From positions 1-64,000 of the forward strand of contig CAPGDO010000007.1 in assembly GCA_948616985.1 (NCBI GenBank): DNA of 64,000 bases. The letters are read 5' to 3'. The notes below the pieces were generated by a model, which made no database searches, was not told the origin of the DNA, and saw nothing but the letters and a program-made list of their open reading frames with translations. Positions 8,597-18,200 of the stretch are shown here, one piece after another. A program made the position numbers and the translations under genes. This DNA comes from MGBC163016 sp910588905 (GTDB lineage: Bacteria; Actinomycetota; Coriobacteriia; Coriobacteriales; Eggerthellaceae). How positions within the stretch are numbered: position 1 is the stretch's first letter; every line of letters begins with the position of its first letter.

Positions 8597-8698
8597 ATCG
8601 TTGTTGCAGCGTGTCCTTCGCTGAAACAGATCGTTGTTGCAGCGTGTCCTTCGCTGAAACAGATCGTTGTTGCAGCGTGTCCTTCGCTGAAACAGATC
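8588..8698. repeat. 33-bp tandem repeat abutting the riboswitch
   Basis: Three perfect copies of a 33-bp unit start at 8588, 8621 and 8654, followed by a 12-bp partial copy at 8687. The CTGAAACAGATC start of the unit is the complement of the 5' strand of riboswitch stem P1. The repeats lie in the leader or promoter stretch of the ribU operon. Confidence 0.95.
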
Positions 8699-8752
8699 TC
8701 TGGTACAGCAGCGGTCCCGTCGTACCAGATATGCATGCGTGCATGCTAGCAT
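8699..8752. promoter_or_regulatory. Divergent promoter region with inverted repeat
   Basis: TCTGGTAC (8699-8706) and GTACCAGA (8722-8729) form an 8-bp inverted repeat between the ribU leader and the amidohydrolase gene. It could be an operator or the stem of a hairpin. TAGCAT at 8747-8752 is a possible plus-strand -10 lying 6 nt before the ATG at 8759. Confidence 0.4.
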
Positions 8753-8755
8753 AGG

Positions 8756-10432
8756 ATGATGGAACAGAACAGGCGCTTCTCATCATCCTCCCCGCAACGG
8801 CAGGAGCAGAATAGGGCGAAGGGACCCGTTGCGGCCAGCACAGTGCTCCTGGCCGAGGATGCTTTCGATGGCCAGCGTTTTCGGAGCGAGCCGATAGCAT
8901 TGGGCTTGCGCGGAGAGCGCATCACCTGGCTTGCGCCCCTGGCTGCTCTGGGCACGGGCGCCTATCCCGTAGAGGCGGACGCATCGATGCAGCGCTTCCC
9001 CGATGCCTGCCTGCTTCCCGGCTTCCATGATGCCCATCTGCACTTCTTCCACGCTGCGCTCTATGCCTCGCCGTTGGCCACCACCTTCGTGGGTACCAGT
9101 GAGGCAGACTGCGTCTCCCGGCTACAGCGGTTCGCTTCCCGCCGTCCGCGGGGTGAATGGCTGTTGGCCCAGGGGTGGCGCGAATACCTCTGGGATCCTC
9201 CCCGTCTGCCCAGCCGCACGTCCCTGGATGTGGCGTTCCCCGATCAGCCCATCGCCCTCTATTCGGGCGATGCTCACACGCTTTGGCTGAACAGCTGCGC
9301 TTTGGATATCTTGGGGATCACGCGGGAGTCTCAGTCTCCGCAAGGTGGCAGCTATGACAAAGACGGCGAAGGAGAGCTGACGGGCCTGGTGCGCGAGGCT
9401 GCCGCCATGGAGCTCATGCCGCAGATCGTAGCTGCGTTCTCTTCGGTGGAGCTGCTGGAGGCCTACCGATCATTCCAGGAGCACCTGAACAGCCTCGGCA
9501 TCACTAGCGTCTGCGATATGGCGCTTACGGCCACCAGTGGCCTTGACTTCATCCGCGCTGACTTGTTCAGCGCATTAGAGCACGCCGGTCAGCTCACTCT
9601 GCGACCGCATCTGTTCCCTACGCTGACCGAAGAGGCGCTGCGTTCGGGCAAGTTGGAGGAAATGCAGCGGGAACTCCAAGGGCCGCTCGTGAGGGCATGC
9701 GGCTATAAGCAGTTCTTCGACGGCGTGTCCAGTCAGCATACGGCCTGGTTGGCTGAGCCTTACACCAACGCCCGTTTCCCCGGGGACTGCGGACGCCCCA
9801 CGATCCCGCCTCAGGAGCTGGATCGGCTTCTGGAAGGGGCCCAAGCGAAAGGGCAGCTGGTCCGCATCCACACCATTGGGGATGAGGCCATCCACCAAGC
9901 GCTGGATAGCTATGAACGGAGCCAGCGAACGGGACGATTAGTGCTGGAGCACTTGGAAGGTTTCCTCCCAGAAGACATCCCGAGGCTGGCGAAGCTGGGC
10001 GTGATAGCCTCAGTGCAGCCGCGGCATATCACTCTTGACCCGGGCGGCCCTGAACGGGACATGGGTCCCCACCGCGTTCCCTTCATGTGGCCGTTCCGGC
10101 AGCTCTTGGAGGCGGGGGCCACACTAGCGTTCGGCACCGACGCCCCTGTGACGGATCCAGATCCGCTGCGTGGTTTGTATACGGCCATCACGCGCCAGGA
10201 TGCGGTGACCCATCAGCCTTCGGGAGGCTGGTTGCCCCAGGAGCGTCTGACCGGGGAGGAGGCGTTGGAGGCTTACACCCGCGGTGCGGCTTTCGCTTGC
10301 GGGCGCGAAGGGGAGCTCGGGTGTCTTGCCGCGGGCGCCCTGGCGGATATCCAGGTGGTGGAGCGGGGCGAAGGAGGCACCTTGAGCCGTCCCCAAGCCC
10401 TGTTCGTCGGCGGCCGCGTGGTCTTCGAATGA
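8756..10432 (+). CDS. Amidohydrolase, YtcJ-like (Amidohydro_3) metal-dependent hydrolase
   Basis: A 558-residue enzyme of the amidohydrolase superfamily. HDAHLHF near residue 98 gives the first metal-binding histidines, RIHTIGDEA a further histidine, and FGTDAPV the catalytic aspartate near the end; the last 60 residues return to the small beta-sandwich (GALADIQVVERG). YtcJ-like proteins act on cyclic or N-acyl amides, but few have known substrates. No export signal is seen. ATG codons at 8756 and 8759 are both possible: no strong ribosome site precedes them, and a -10-like hexamer 6 nt before 8759 suggests leaderless translation. Confidence 0.88.
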   Translation: MMEQNRRFSSSSPQRQEQNRAKGPVAASTVLLAEDAFDGQRFRSEPIALGLRGERITWLAPLAALGTGAYPVEADASMQRFPDACLLPGFHDAHLHFFHAALYASPLATTFVGTSEADCVSRLQRFASRRPRGEWLLAQGWREYLWDPPRLPSRTSLDVAFPDQPIALYSGDAHTLWLNSCALDILGITRESQSPQGGSYDKDGEGELTGLVREAAAMELMPQIVAAFSSVELLEAYRSFQEHLNSLGITSVCDMALTATSGLDFIRADLFSALEHAGQLTLRPHLFPTLTEEALRSGKLEEMQRELQGPLVRACGYKQFFDGVSSQHTAWLAEPYTNARFPGDCGRPTIPPQELDRLLEGAQAKGQLVRIHTIGDEAIHQALDSYERSQRTGRLVLEHLEGFLPEDIPRLAKLGVIASVQPRHITLDPGGPERDMGPHRVPFMWPFRQLLEAGATLAFGTDAPVTDPDPLRGLYTAITRQDAVTHQPSGGWLPQERLTGEEALEAYTRGAAFACGREGELGCLAAGALADIQVVERGEGGTLSRPQALFVGGRVVFE

Positions 10433-10452
10433 TACAAGGTCGGTTCCGCGTA

Positions 10453-10560
10453 CCACCCCGGGCGGACCACGGTCCGCCCCTACAACAGCAAGGCAGCGGA
10501 TTCTTCGTAGGGGCCGAGCATGCTCGGCCCGATGCAACAACCTGGAGAATACGACAGGGT
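10453..10560. repeat. Intergenic palindromic repeat, copy C
   Basis: Contains two palindromes, GGGCGGACCACGGTCCGCCC and GGGCCGAGCATGCTCGGCCC, about 40 bp apart, and ends near GAGAATACGACAGGG. It matches the element at 14134-14238 in layout and in most bases outside the variable middle. It fills the gap between converging genes. Confidence 0.85.
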
Positions 10561-10568
10561 CAGGAGTC

Positions 10569-11447
10569 TCAACGGTCGAAGTTCAACTCCAAGGTGAAGG
10601 CGCCCTCTTGGACCATGGCTGAAGCTGAGATCCCTTGGGCTTCGCAGAGATTGCGCACGACAGCCAGCCCCAATCCGGTACCCGTGCGGCCACGGGCGGC
10701 ATCTTCGCGATAGAAGCGCTCGAAGACGCGGACGGGGTCAGGCTCCTCTCCCGGGCGCAGGGGGTTCGTGAATGTGATGCTCTTCCCCGTACGCTGCACG
10801 AGCAGCGCCCCTTCGCCATGGACCAGCGCATTCTGGATCACATTCTCATAGATGCGGCGGAGGGCTTCCGGGTTGGCCTGGGTAAGGAGGGGCTCCTCCC
10901 CCAGCTTTACCTGCACGGACATCTCCCGCTTCTGGAACCCCGGATGCCTTGCTGCCAGCACCGATGCCAACGGGAGCAGCACATCCATCTGCTCCAAGGC
11001 CTGTTCAGGCTGGTCTACCGAGCGTCCGTAGGAGAGCAGCTGGTCCAAGAGCTCCTGCATGGATTCCAGCCGCGCGGCTGCTGCCTGCAGGTATCCTGTG
11101 CGCAAAGCCGCATCCTCTTCGCTTTCCGCTAGCTGTAGGTAGCCTTTCGCGCCAGCTAGAGGTGTGCGGATGTCATGGGAGAGGCTGGTCAGGTTCTGCT
11201 GGAACTCTGCTTCAGCCTGCTGCTGCTCGCGCTGCTGATCGGCGCTTGCATCCAGTTCTTGATTGATGGCCTTCACGAGCTCTAAGGTCCCCGGCAAGGC
11301 TCCTCCCGCAGGCAAGCGAAGATTGCTCAGCCGGTCTCGTTCGCGAAGGAATCTGACCACGGCCTTCAGGCGAAAGCGGTAGAGGGTTGCCGCAGCTCCA
11401 CAGGCTGCGGCAACGAGCAGAACGATGATGGCTACAAGGGCGTCCAT
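10569..11447 (-). CDS. Sensor histidine kinase of a two-component system
   Basis: A 292-residue kinase with one N-terminal membrane helix (ALVAIIVLLVAAACGAAATLY) and almost no outside domain, followed by the dimerisation helix with the phospho-acceptor histidine in SLSHDIRTPLAG, an N box NVIQNALVHG, and an ATP-lid glycine box GTGLGLAVV. Kinases of this intramembrane-sensing type usually watch a partner ABC transporter or the cell envelope. Here the ABC genes and the response regulator lie directly upstream in the same direction. The start at 11447 is 4 bp after the permease stop. Confidence 0.9.
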   Translation of the reverse strand: MDALVAIIVLLVAAACGAAATLYRFRLKAVVRFLRERDRLSNLRLPAGGALPGTLELVKAINQELDASADQQREQQQAEAEFQQNLTSLSHDIRTPLAGAKGYLQLAESEEDAALRTGYLQAAAARLESMQELLDQLLSYGRSVDQPEQALEQMDVLLPLASVLAARHPGFQKREMSVQVKLGEEPLLTQANPEALRRIYENVIQNALVHGEGALLVQRTGKSITFTNPLRPGEEPDPVRVFERFYREDAARGRTGTGLGLAVVRNLCEAQGISASAMVQEGAFTLELNFDR

Positions 11448-11451
11448 GGAG

Positions 11452-12360
11452 CTATTGTATGTCTCGGCGACGCAACACGGTGAAGATGAGAGCTGCGCAG
11501 ACCGCACTGTAGATGATACCCACCAGCAGGATGTGCCCTGCGGGCAGGAGGGCCGGGAGGGGCAGGCCCGCATTCGGCGTGAGCAGCAGCGTGGCATCTG
11601 AACCTAACAACTGCAGTGCGGCCGTGGGCATCCAGAAGGGTACTGCTGCCAGGAAGGGAACCGCTTTCGCGAAGAGCTGGATCAGTTGTGTCACCAATGT
11701 ACCCACCATGCTTGAGGAGATGAGCAGCGCGGACAGTGAGCCTACCCAGCTCGAACGCACCGTCCAAACCAGACAGGCAGTGATGAGGGCATAGGTGAAG
11801 AGGGTGAGCCATGTCAGTCCCAGCCAGAGGAGGATATCCCCCAGCGACTCTTCAACGGTGGGCGTGAAGCCGAGCGCCGCGAAGGCCAATGAGGTGAAGA
11901 GGGCGCTGATCAGAAGGAATACTGCCTGCATGAGCCCTACGAAGATGACCTTCTCCCCGTAGTAGCGATATCGTCCCCGCTTGTCCAATACCAGATTCTT
12001 GATGAACTCGCTCTTGAAGTCCGCCACTAAGAACAGAGCGATGAAGAGGGAGCCGATGATCCCCACGAAGCCACCATTCAAGAAGGTCTGACCCCAGAGC
12101 TGGGTAGGGGTGTCGTAGCTGTGTTCGTTGAGGGCAGCCGCTTCAGCGAGGTCCGCTTCTAGTTCGGCACGCTCTTCGAAGGTGAGCTCTTCTCCTTGTT
12201 CGAGCACGGCTTGGTTCACCATCACGCTGAATTCCGGAGAGGCGATCCAGTGCAGCACCCCCGCAATGAGAAGCATCATGACGGCAATGAGCACGGTAAG
12301 ACCCCAGAACAACCGGGAGCGGATGGTGCGGTAGAGGTCTGACTTAAGCAGATCGAACAT
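11452..12360 (-). CDS. ABC-2 type transporter permease
   Basis: A 302-residue membrane protein with about six hydrophobic segments and a large extracellular loop between the first two (rich in Glu, around AELEADLAEAA), the layout of ABC-2 permeases. It pairs with the ATPase encoded just upstream: the two genes overlap by 17 bp. With the flanking kinase and regulator this looks like a peptide-antibiotic detoxification or export module, but the cargo is unknown. Confidence 0.85.
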   Translation of the reverse strand: MFDLLKSDLYRTIRSRLFWGLTVLIAVMMLLIAGVLHWIASPEFSVMVNQAVLEQGEELTFEERAELEADLAEAAALNEHSYDTPTQLWGQTFLNGGFVGIIGSLFIALFLVADFKSEFIKNLVLDKRGRYRYYGEKVIFVGLMQAVFLLISALFTSLAFAALGFTPTVEESLGDILLWLGLTWLTLFTYALITACLVWTVRSSWVGSLSALLISSSMVGTLVTQLIQLFAKAVPFLAAVPFWMPTAALQLLGSDATLLLTPNAGLPLPALLPAGHILLVGIIYSAVCAALIFTVLRRRDIQ

Positions 12361-13309
12361 AGCTGCCCCCTTCCATGAGGTTCACGAAGTAATCCTCTAT
12401 ATCGCAGCGATTCTCGGCGAACTCCAGGATGGTCTCATCAAAGCCGTGAAGCGCATCAGCTACCGCAGGAGCATCGAAGGCACCTGATAGGCGAAGGGCA
12501 CCGTCCGGCTCCATGAGGAAGCGGACCTCTGGGAATCGGGCCTCCAATTGCGCTAGGGTGCGCGCTGGTTCGCTCGTGAGGATGCGCAGGCTCTCCCCGC
12601 ATTCTGCTTGGACGTCCTCTGCGGTCATCTCCCGCACAAGGCGCCCATTCGCAATGACTCCGTAGCGGGTAGCCATGCGGTCTAGCTGGTCCAGTACGTG
12701 GGAGCTGATCATGACGGTGACACCGAAGGACTGATTGAGCCGCAGGATGAGCGTGCGCAGAGCGCGTGTGCCCTCTGGGTCTAGCCCGTTGAAGGGTTCG
12801 TCCAGCAACAGGAGATCCGGCGAACCCAACAACGCCAGCCCGATGCCTAGCCGCTGCTTCATGCCTTGGGAGAAGCGCTGGGATCGTTTCTTGCCTGCGG
12901 CTTCGAGCCCTACCAAGCGCAGTACCTCTTGGCAGCGAGGCTTCGCATCGGGAATGCCCACAGCCAGGGCCTTGGCCATGAGGTTGTCGAAGGCGGAGAG
13001 CTCGGGCAGCAGCCCGGGGTTCTCGATGAGCGCACCGACGCGTCGGGCGCTTCTCAGAGAGGAGCCTCCAACAGAGGTTTGCGCGCCGGTCTCCTTCGGC
13101 AGAGCTTCAATCGGGCTGTCGAACAGCAGGATGTCTCCAGAATCAGGGGTGACCAGGGAATCGATCATCTTCATGACGGTGGATTTGCCCGCACCGTTCT
13201 TCCCGACGAACCCGTAGATGTCACCCGTTCGCACATGCAGGTTCAGGTTGTCCACCACGCGCCGACCACCATAAGCCTTGGTGAGCGCGCGGGTCTCTAT
13301 CGCGTACAT
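12344..13309 (-). CDS. ABC transporter ATP-binding protein
   Basis: A 321-residue ATPase. Walker A GKNGAGKST is near residue 36, the signature is FSQGMKQRLG, Walker B is LLLLDEPFNGLDPEG and the H-loop is ISSHVLDQL. The region after about residue 225 is the extra domain seen in ATPases that serve ABC-2 drug or bacteriocin permeases. A stretch near residue 80 (TGAQTSVGGSSLRSARR) looks inserted between Walker A and the Q-loop. It is likely co-transcribed with the two-component genes. Confidence 0.92.
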   Translation of the reverse strand: MYAIETRALTKAYGGRRVVDNLNLHVRTGDIYGFVGKNGAGKSTVMKMIDSLVTPDSGDILLFDSPIEALPKETGAQTSVGGSSLRSARRVGALIENPGLLPELSAFDNLMAKALAVGIPDAKPRCQEVLRLVGLEAAGKKRSQRFSQGMKQRLGIGLALLGSPDLLLLDEPFNGLDPEGTRALRTLILRLNQSFGVTVMISSHVLDQLDRMATRYGVIANGRLVREMTAEDVQAECGESLRILTSEPARTLAQLEARFPEVRFLMEPDGALRLSGAFDAPAVADALHGFDETILEFAENRCDIEDYFVNLMEGGSYVRSA

Positions 13310-13384
13310 CTTTCTCCTCTCTCGTGGATACGTTCCGTATATCCGAGCATAGAGGGCAAGATTCGGATTACTTTTGGGAAACCT

Positions 13385-14110
13385 TTAAGAAAGCTTGAAG
13401 CCGATGCCCCAAACCGTTTCGATATAGCCGTCCGTGCCACTGGGGCGCAACTTCGCCCGCAGGTTGGAGATATGGGCCGCCACGGTACCATCCTGAGTTG
13501 CATACGGTTCGTTCCAAGCATGCTCATAGAGCTCTTGCTTGGTGAAGACGCGACTGGGATGGGCCATGAGCAGCTCTAGCATGGCGAATTCGGTACGGGT
13601 GAGGGCGATGGCCTGCTCTTGGATGGCGAAGGTGCGCGCAGCGGGGTCAAGCTGCCAATCACGATAGGAGAGCGAAGCCAAGGAAGCGGAGTTGCCATGG
13701 GCGGCTGTTGCGGTTGTGTTCGGGGAGGCCAGAGCCGCCCGGCGAAGCTGCACTTGGACTCGTGCCGTGAGCTCATCCAAGTCAAAGGGCTTGGTCAGGT
13801 AATCGTCGGCCCCCAACTGCAAGAGGTCCACCTTGTCGGTAGCAGCGGTGCGCGCAGAGATGACGATGATGGGCAGCGTTACGTTGCGTTGCCGGACGAA
13901 GCTGACCACCTCTTCGCCGGTCATGCCCGGCAGCATGAGATCAGTGATGACCAGATGGAAGGCCTGGGCATCCAAGGCGAATTGGGCTTCCGTGCCCGAG
14001 AAAGCAGGGGTGACCTGATAGTCCTCTTTGCGCAGATGTGTGCAGACGACGTCGTTGATGGCGGCGTCGTCTTCTATCACGAGGATGTGTGGGGATCCTT
14101 CGGGCTCCAT
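13385..14110 (-). CDS. OmpR/PhoB-family response regulator
   Basis: A 240-residue regulator. The receiver domain has the acidic pair IEDDAA, the phosphorylated aspartate in ITDLMLPG, and the lysine in LTKPF. The C-terminal winged-helix DNA-binding domain has the family pattern LTRTEFAMLELLMAHPSRVF, with IETVWGIGFKL at the end. It is the first gene of the regulator-ATPase-permease-kinase unit and probably controls that unit. The start at 14110 is chosen because the longer frame runs back through the intergenic repeat. Confidence 0.92.
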   Translation of the reverse strand: MEPEGSPHILVIEDDAAINDVVCTHLRKEDYQVTPAFSGTEAQFALDAQAFHLVITDLMLPGMTGEEVVSFVRQRNVTLPIIVISARTAATDKVDLLQLGADDYLTKPFDLDELTARVQVQLRRAALASPNTTATAAHGNSASLASLSYRDWQLDPAARTFAIQEQAIALTRTEFAMLELLMAHPSRVFTKQELYEHAWNEPYATQDGTVAAHISNLRAKLRPSGTDGYIETVWGIGFKLS

Positions 14111-14133
14111 GGGTGAGATTCTACCGGAACAGT

Positions 14134-14238
14134 CCACTCCGGGCGGACCACGATCCGCCCCTACGACAACCTGACACACGATCCGTAGGGGCCGAGCATG
14201 CTCGGCCCCTACGCAATAACCCAGAGAACACAACAGGG
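14134..14238. repeat. Intergenic palindromic repeat, copy D
   Basis: Second copy of the element at 10453: palindromes GGGCGGACCACGATCCGCCC and GGGGCCGAGCATGCTCGGCC bounded by GTAG and CTAC, with a similar end (CCCAGAGAACACAACAGGG). It lies between divergent genes, so it also occupies the promoter region of the regulator and the channel. Confidence 0.85.
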
Positions 14239-14293
14239 ATCTGTGTCGGGTGGTACCATATTTCGAAGTTCCCCCTCGGACCGAAGGAGCTCG

Positions 14294-15238
14294 GTGACCG
14301 CCAACCAGCAACCAGAGCAGCAGCCTCACAGGCAGCAGGCCCGGCGCAAGCCCTCCGGCCTTTCGAAGCACCTGCGCATGCTGGATAGCTCGGAATTCAA
14401 GCGGCAGACCTTCTATGCTCTTGAGAACATCCGCCGGGGAAATTGGATTGCGCGGATCTGCGGCGTCTTCCTCTTCATGCTCATCTTAGCCAATGCGGTG
14501 CTCGTATTCTTCTCGGCTCAAACGGGCTTGGATCCCATCTCTGAAGACGTCGTGGCAAGCATCTACGTGTTCTCCACCCTCTGCTTCTTCGTGGAATATA
14601 TTGCGCGCATCTGGATCGCTGATCTGGCGTTCGGCAATTGCACCCGCTTCCAAGCGCGGCTGAAATACATCTTCTCTCCCATGGGGATCATCGATCTCCT
14701 CTCCTTCGCGCCTAATATCTTGTCGTGGTTCCTTCCCGTCACCCAGGCGCTCATCAACGCCATAGGGGTGCTGCGTCTGATCCGTTTGATAAAGGTGACC
14801 CGCTACATGCGGGGGTTCCGAACCATCGGCCGGGTCCTCCGCAAGCATTACCGTGAGATCGTGGCAGCTTTCCTGGTCATCGGCTTGCTCATCATCGTGG
14901 CAAGCGTTGTCATGTACGAGGTAGAGCACGAAGCCCAGCCAGATCAGTTCAACAGCCTCTTCCAGGGGGTCTGGTGGGCTGTGGAAACGGTAACGGGCAC
15001 GGGTTATGGGGATATCGTTCCCATCACCACCTTGGGCAAAGCCATCGGGATGATCATCATGCTGCTGGCCTTGGCGCTGGTGGCCATCCCCGGCGGCATC
15101 TTCTCCGCCGGTTTCGTGGCTGAATATCAGAATGCTGACCTGCGCAAGATCGAGCGGGGTGTTCGGAACACTTCCCATCACACCGAAGAAACCTCCAACG
15201 AGATCAAGGAACAGGACGAAGCGCGCTCGGTGAAGTAG
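14294..15238 (+). CDS. Voltage-gated-type potassium channel, six membrane segments
   Basis: A 314-residue ion channel. Six membrane helices are visible; the fourth has regularly spaced arginines (VLRLIRLIKVTRYMRGFR), as in a voltage sensor. The pore loop carries the potassium filter TVTGTGYGD between helices five and six. The C-terminal tail is short and charged. It should form a tetramer in the membrane and let potassium flow with the membrane potential. The GTG start at 14294 has an AAGGAG ribosome site; the longer frame would begin inside the repeat. Confidence 0.93.
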   Translation: MTANQQPEQQPHRQQARRKPSGLSKHLRMLDSSEFKRQTFYALENIRRGNWIARICGVFLFMLILANAVLVFFSAQTGLDPISEDVVASIYVFSTLCFFVEYIARIWIADLAFGNCTRFQARLKYIFSPMGIIDLLSFAPNILSWFLPVTQALINAIGVLRLIRLIKVTRYMRGFRTIGRVLRKHYREIVAAFLVIGLLIIVASVVMYEVEHEAQPDQFNSLFQGVWWAVETVTGTGYGDIVPITTLGKAIGMIIMLLALALVAIPGGIFSAGFVAEYQNADLRKIERGVRNTSHHTEETSNEIKEQDEARSVK

Positions 15239-15296
15239 AATCTCTCCTATCACAGAACTGGCTCCAAGAAGCACGATCCCGGTCATGGAAGGGCAC

Positions 15297-18200
15297 ATGG
15301 CAAGACGGTTCCTCATGGGCAATGAAGCGTTCGCGCACGCGGCGCTCAAGGCAGGCTGCGGCTTGTTCGCAGGCTATCCCGGCACGCCCTCCTCTGAGGT
15401 GATAGAGACCGTGGCGCGCCTGCATCGGGATGGGGTGGCGAAGGGGATCCACGTGGAGTGGTCCACGAACGAGAAAGCGGCCCTCGAAGTGGCCGCCGCT
15501 TCGGCGCTCTCGGGTGTTCGCTCCCTGGTCACCTGTAAGCAGGTGGGCCTGAACGTGGCCTCGGATGCCCTCATGTCCCTGAACTACCTGGGAGTCAAGG
15601 GCGGTCTGGTCATCCTGGTGGCCGATGACCCTGGTCCCATCTCCAGCCAAACGGAGCAGGATACCCGCCGCTTCGCCGCCTTTGCAAAGGTTCCCGTGCT
15701 GGATCCGGCCACGCCCGAACAGGGTGCGGAGATGATCGCCCAGGCCTTCGCGCTGTCCGAGCGTTATCACACGCCGGTCATCTTCCGTCCCACCACTCGC
15801 ATCGACCACGCCTCTACGTTCTTCGAATTCCCTGAGGAGACCCAGCCGGAACCGGCACTGGATGGCGGCTTCCAGCGGGATCCCGAGGAATACGTCATCT
15901 TCCCGCCGCGGGCGTTCCAAGCCCACGGGGAGATCAACGAGCGCTTGCGTGCCATCGCCTTCGACTACACGTTCACGCCGGAGCTGGCGGAATTCAACCA
16001 GCTCTTCGCGAATGCAGGGGGAGGTCCGCTCATCCGCGTACCTGCCGAGGAGCAGATGGAGGCGAATCTGCCGCCCGCGAAGCTGGGCATCGTCTGTGGA
16101 GGTGTTTCCACCCAGTACGCCCGGGAAGCGCTCCAGCTCTTGCAACAGCAAGCTTTGGCTTGCGGGCGCGAGTTGCCGCCGGTCCGCCTTCTGCAACTAG
16201 GAACACCCTACCCGTTCCCGCACCGCACGGCTTCCCGCGCGCTCAAAGACCTCACGGATGTCTTGGTCCTCGAAGAGCTGGACAGCGTCATAGAAGAAGA
16301 GCTCCAGAAGATGGCCAGCATCAGCTTCCTCTGGCCGCGCATTCATGGCAAGCTGACCGATGACGCAAGCGCCCGGGGGGAGAATTCCACCGAAGACGCT
16401 TTGCGGCGCATCTCCGCATTCTTGGCGAAGTGCGCAGGTGTGACAGAGCTCGAAGAGGGAACGGCTCCGGAGGGAGAGATGGGAGCGACCAGTACCGGAT
16501 CTGCCTCTTCTCAGGACCTGGCTGTCTTCCACTATTCCGGATTGCTGCCCGCGCGCCCGGCTGTGCTCTGTGCCGGGTGTCCCCATCGGGCCTCGTTCTT
16601 GGCTGTCAAGCGCGCGCTCAAGCACCTGGACATCTCCCGAGACGACGCTGTCTTCTGCGGGGATATCGGCTGCTACACCCTGGGCAACGCTGCGCCGTTA
16701 GATGCCGTGGATACGTGCCTGTGTATGGGCGGTGGCATTACCATGGCCCAGGGCATCTCTGCGGTGAATCCAGGCAAGAAGGCCATCGCCTTCGTGGGGG
16801 ATTCCACCTTCTTCGCTTCCGGTATCACCGGCGTGGTGAATGCGGCTTACAACGATCATGACGTTACCGTCTGCGTGCTGGATAATTCCACTACGGCCAT
16901 GACGGGCATGCAACCGCATCCGGGCACGGGACGTACGCTCATGGGCGCTGAGAATCCGCCTGTGAGCATCAAGGCCATGCTCGGGGCCGCGAACATCACC
17001 ACGATCGTTGAGGTGGACCCCTTGCAGCCAGAAGCGGCCGAAGAACTGGTGGCCCAGGCCTTGGCCTTCGAAGGTCCCTCTGCCGTCATCTTCCAAAGCC
17101 CCTGCATCTGGACGAAGCCCTTTGACATCCCGGCGAAGGTGAGCACTGCTCAATGCACTGGTTGCAAGAAGTGCATCACCCAGATCGGTTGCCCGGCCAT
17201 CGGGTTCAACCCAGACGCCCATGGCCCTAAGAGCGGGCGCCGCGGTCAGGCAGTGATAGACCGCACCCAATGCACTGGCTGTAGCCTCTGCTTGCCGGTC
17301 TGCCCCGCCAGCGCCATCAGCCTCGTTCCTGAGGTGGAATCCAAACCCGTTCGCCAGAGCCGTCTGAACCGCACGGCTGCTCCGGCGGAGAGCGAAGGCC
17401 TAGGAGAGCCCGTGGCCGAGCAGCTGCGGAGCGAAGAGCGGGACACAGATGCGTCAGAACAGGCCTTTGAAGAGGGTACCGAAGATCAGAGAACGTCAGA
17501 ATCGGATCTGCCCTTTGACCTAGAGCAGGAGGGGTTCAGTCTGCTGGCTCCCCTGTACGGAACCTACGATGACTTCGAAGATGATGATCTCTACGATGAC
17601 ATGATAGGCACGCCTCCGGGGCGTCCCTATAGGGGCAGGCGGCGTGAGAAGGGTCAGCGCCGCTACTTCATGAAGGAACCCAGCCAGCGAGGCATGCCCG
17701 CTGAGCGCTTCGTGAAGTCATCAGCCGGGGAGGCTTCCCAAACCACTCAGATAGAGCTCACAGCTCCCCGTGCAGAGCAACCTTCAGCCCAGGAGATAGA
17801 TGTCCTGGATACTGTCGATGTGGGAATAGCTGAGGAAGGCGAAGCAAAGGCTTCTCAGCCTCGGCGGTCAAGCAGTCCTGATTATGGCGGTGGTAGCCAG
17901 CTCAAGCTGAGCGATCTATTGGGCAGTGCGTACATCAGCCTGCCTGCTGACAAGGACGGCAACAAGGGGCAATCCGCTGCCATGGATGGCGGTAGCATCC
18001 AGATAACCTTGCCGGATCCGGAGTCGCCGCGACCATCACGTCGCCTGAGGCGCGTTCGCTCTGATGAACCGGAAGAGCAGCCCTCACCCCAGCCGCCCGC
18101 TCCGACCGAGAAGGATCCGGAAGAGCAACCGGAACCACTGCCTCGGGCCCAACGGTCGGTGGCAAAGCTTCCCCAGAAACCGAAGCGCTCTGCAGCCCCG

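Noticed and set aside
8588..8698. CRISPR array
   Set aside because: The 33-bp units are directly joined with no spacers and no cas genes are nearby.
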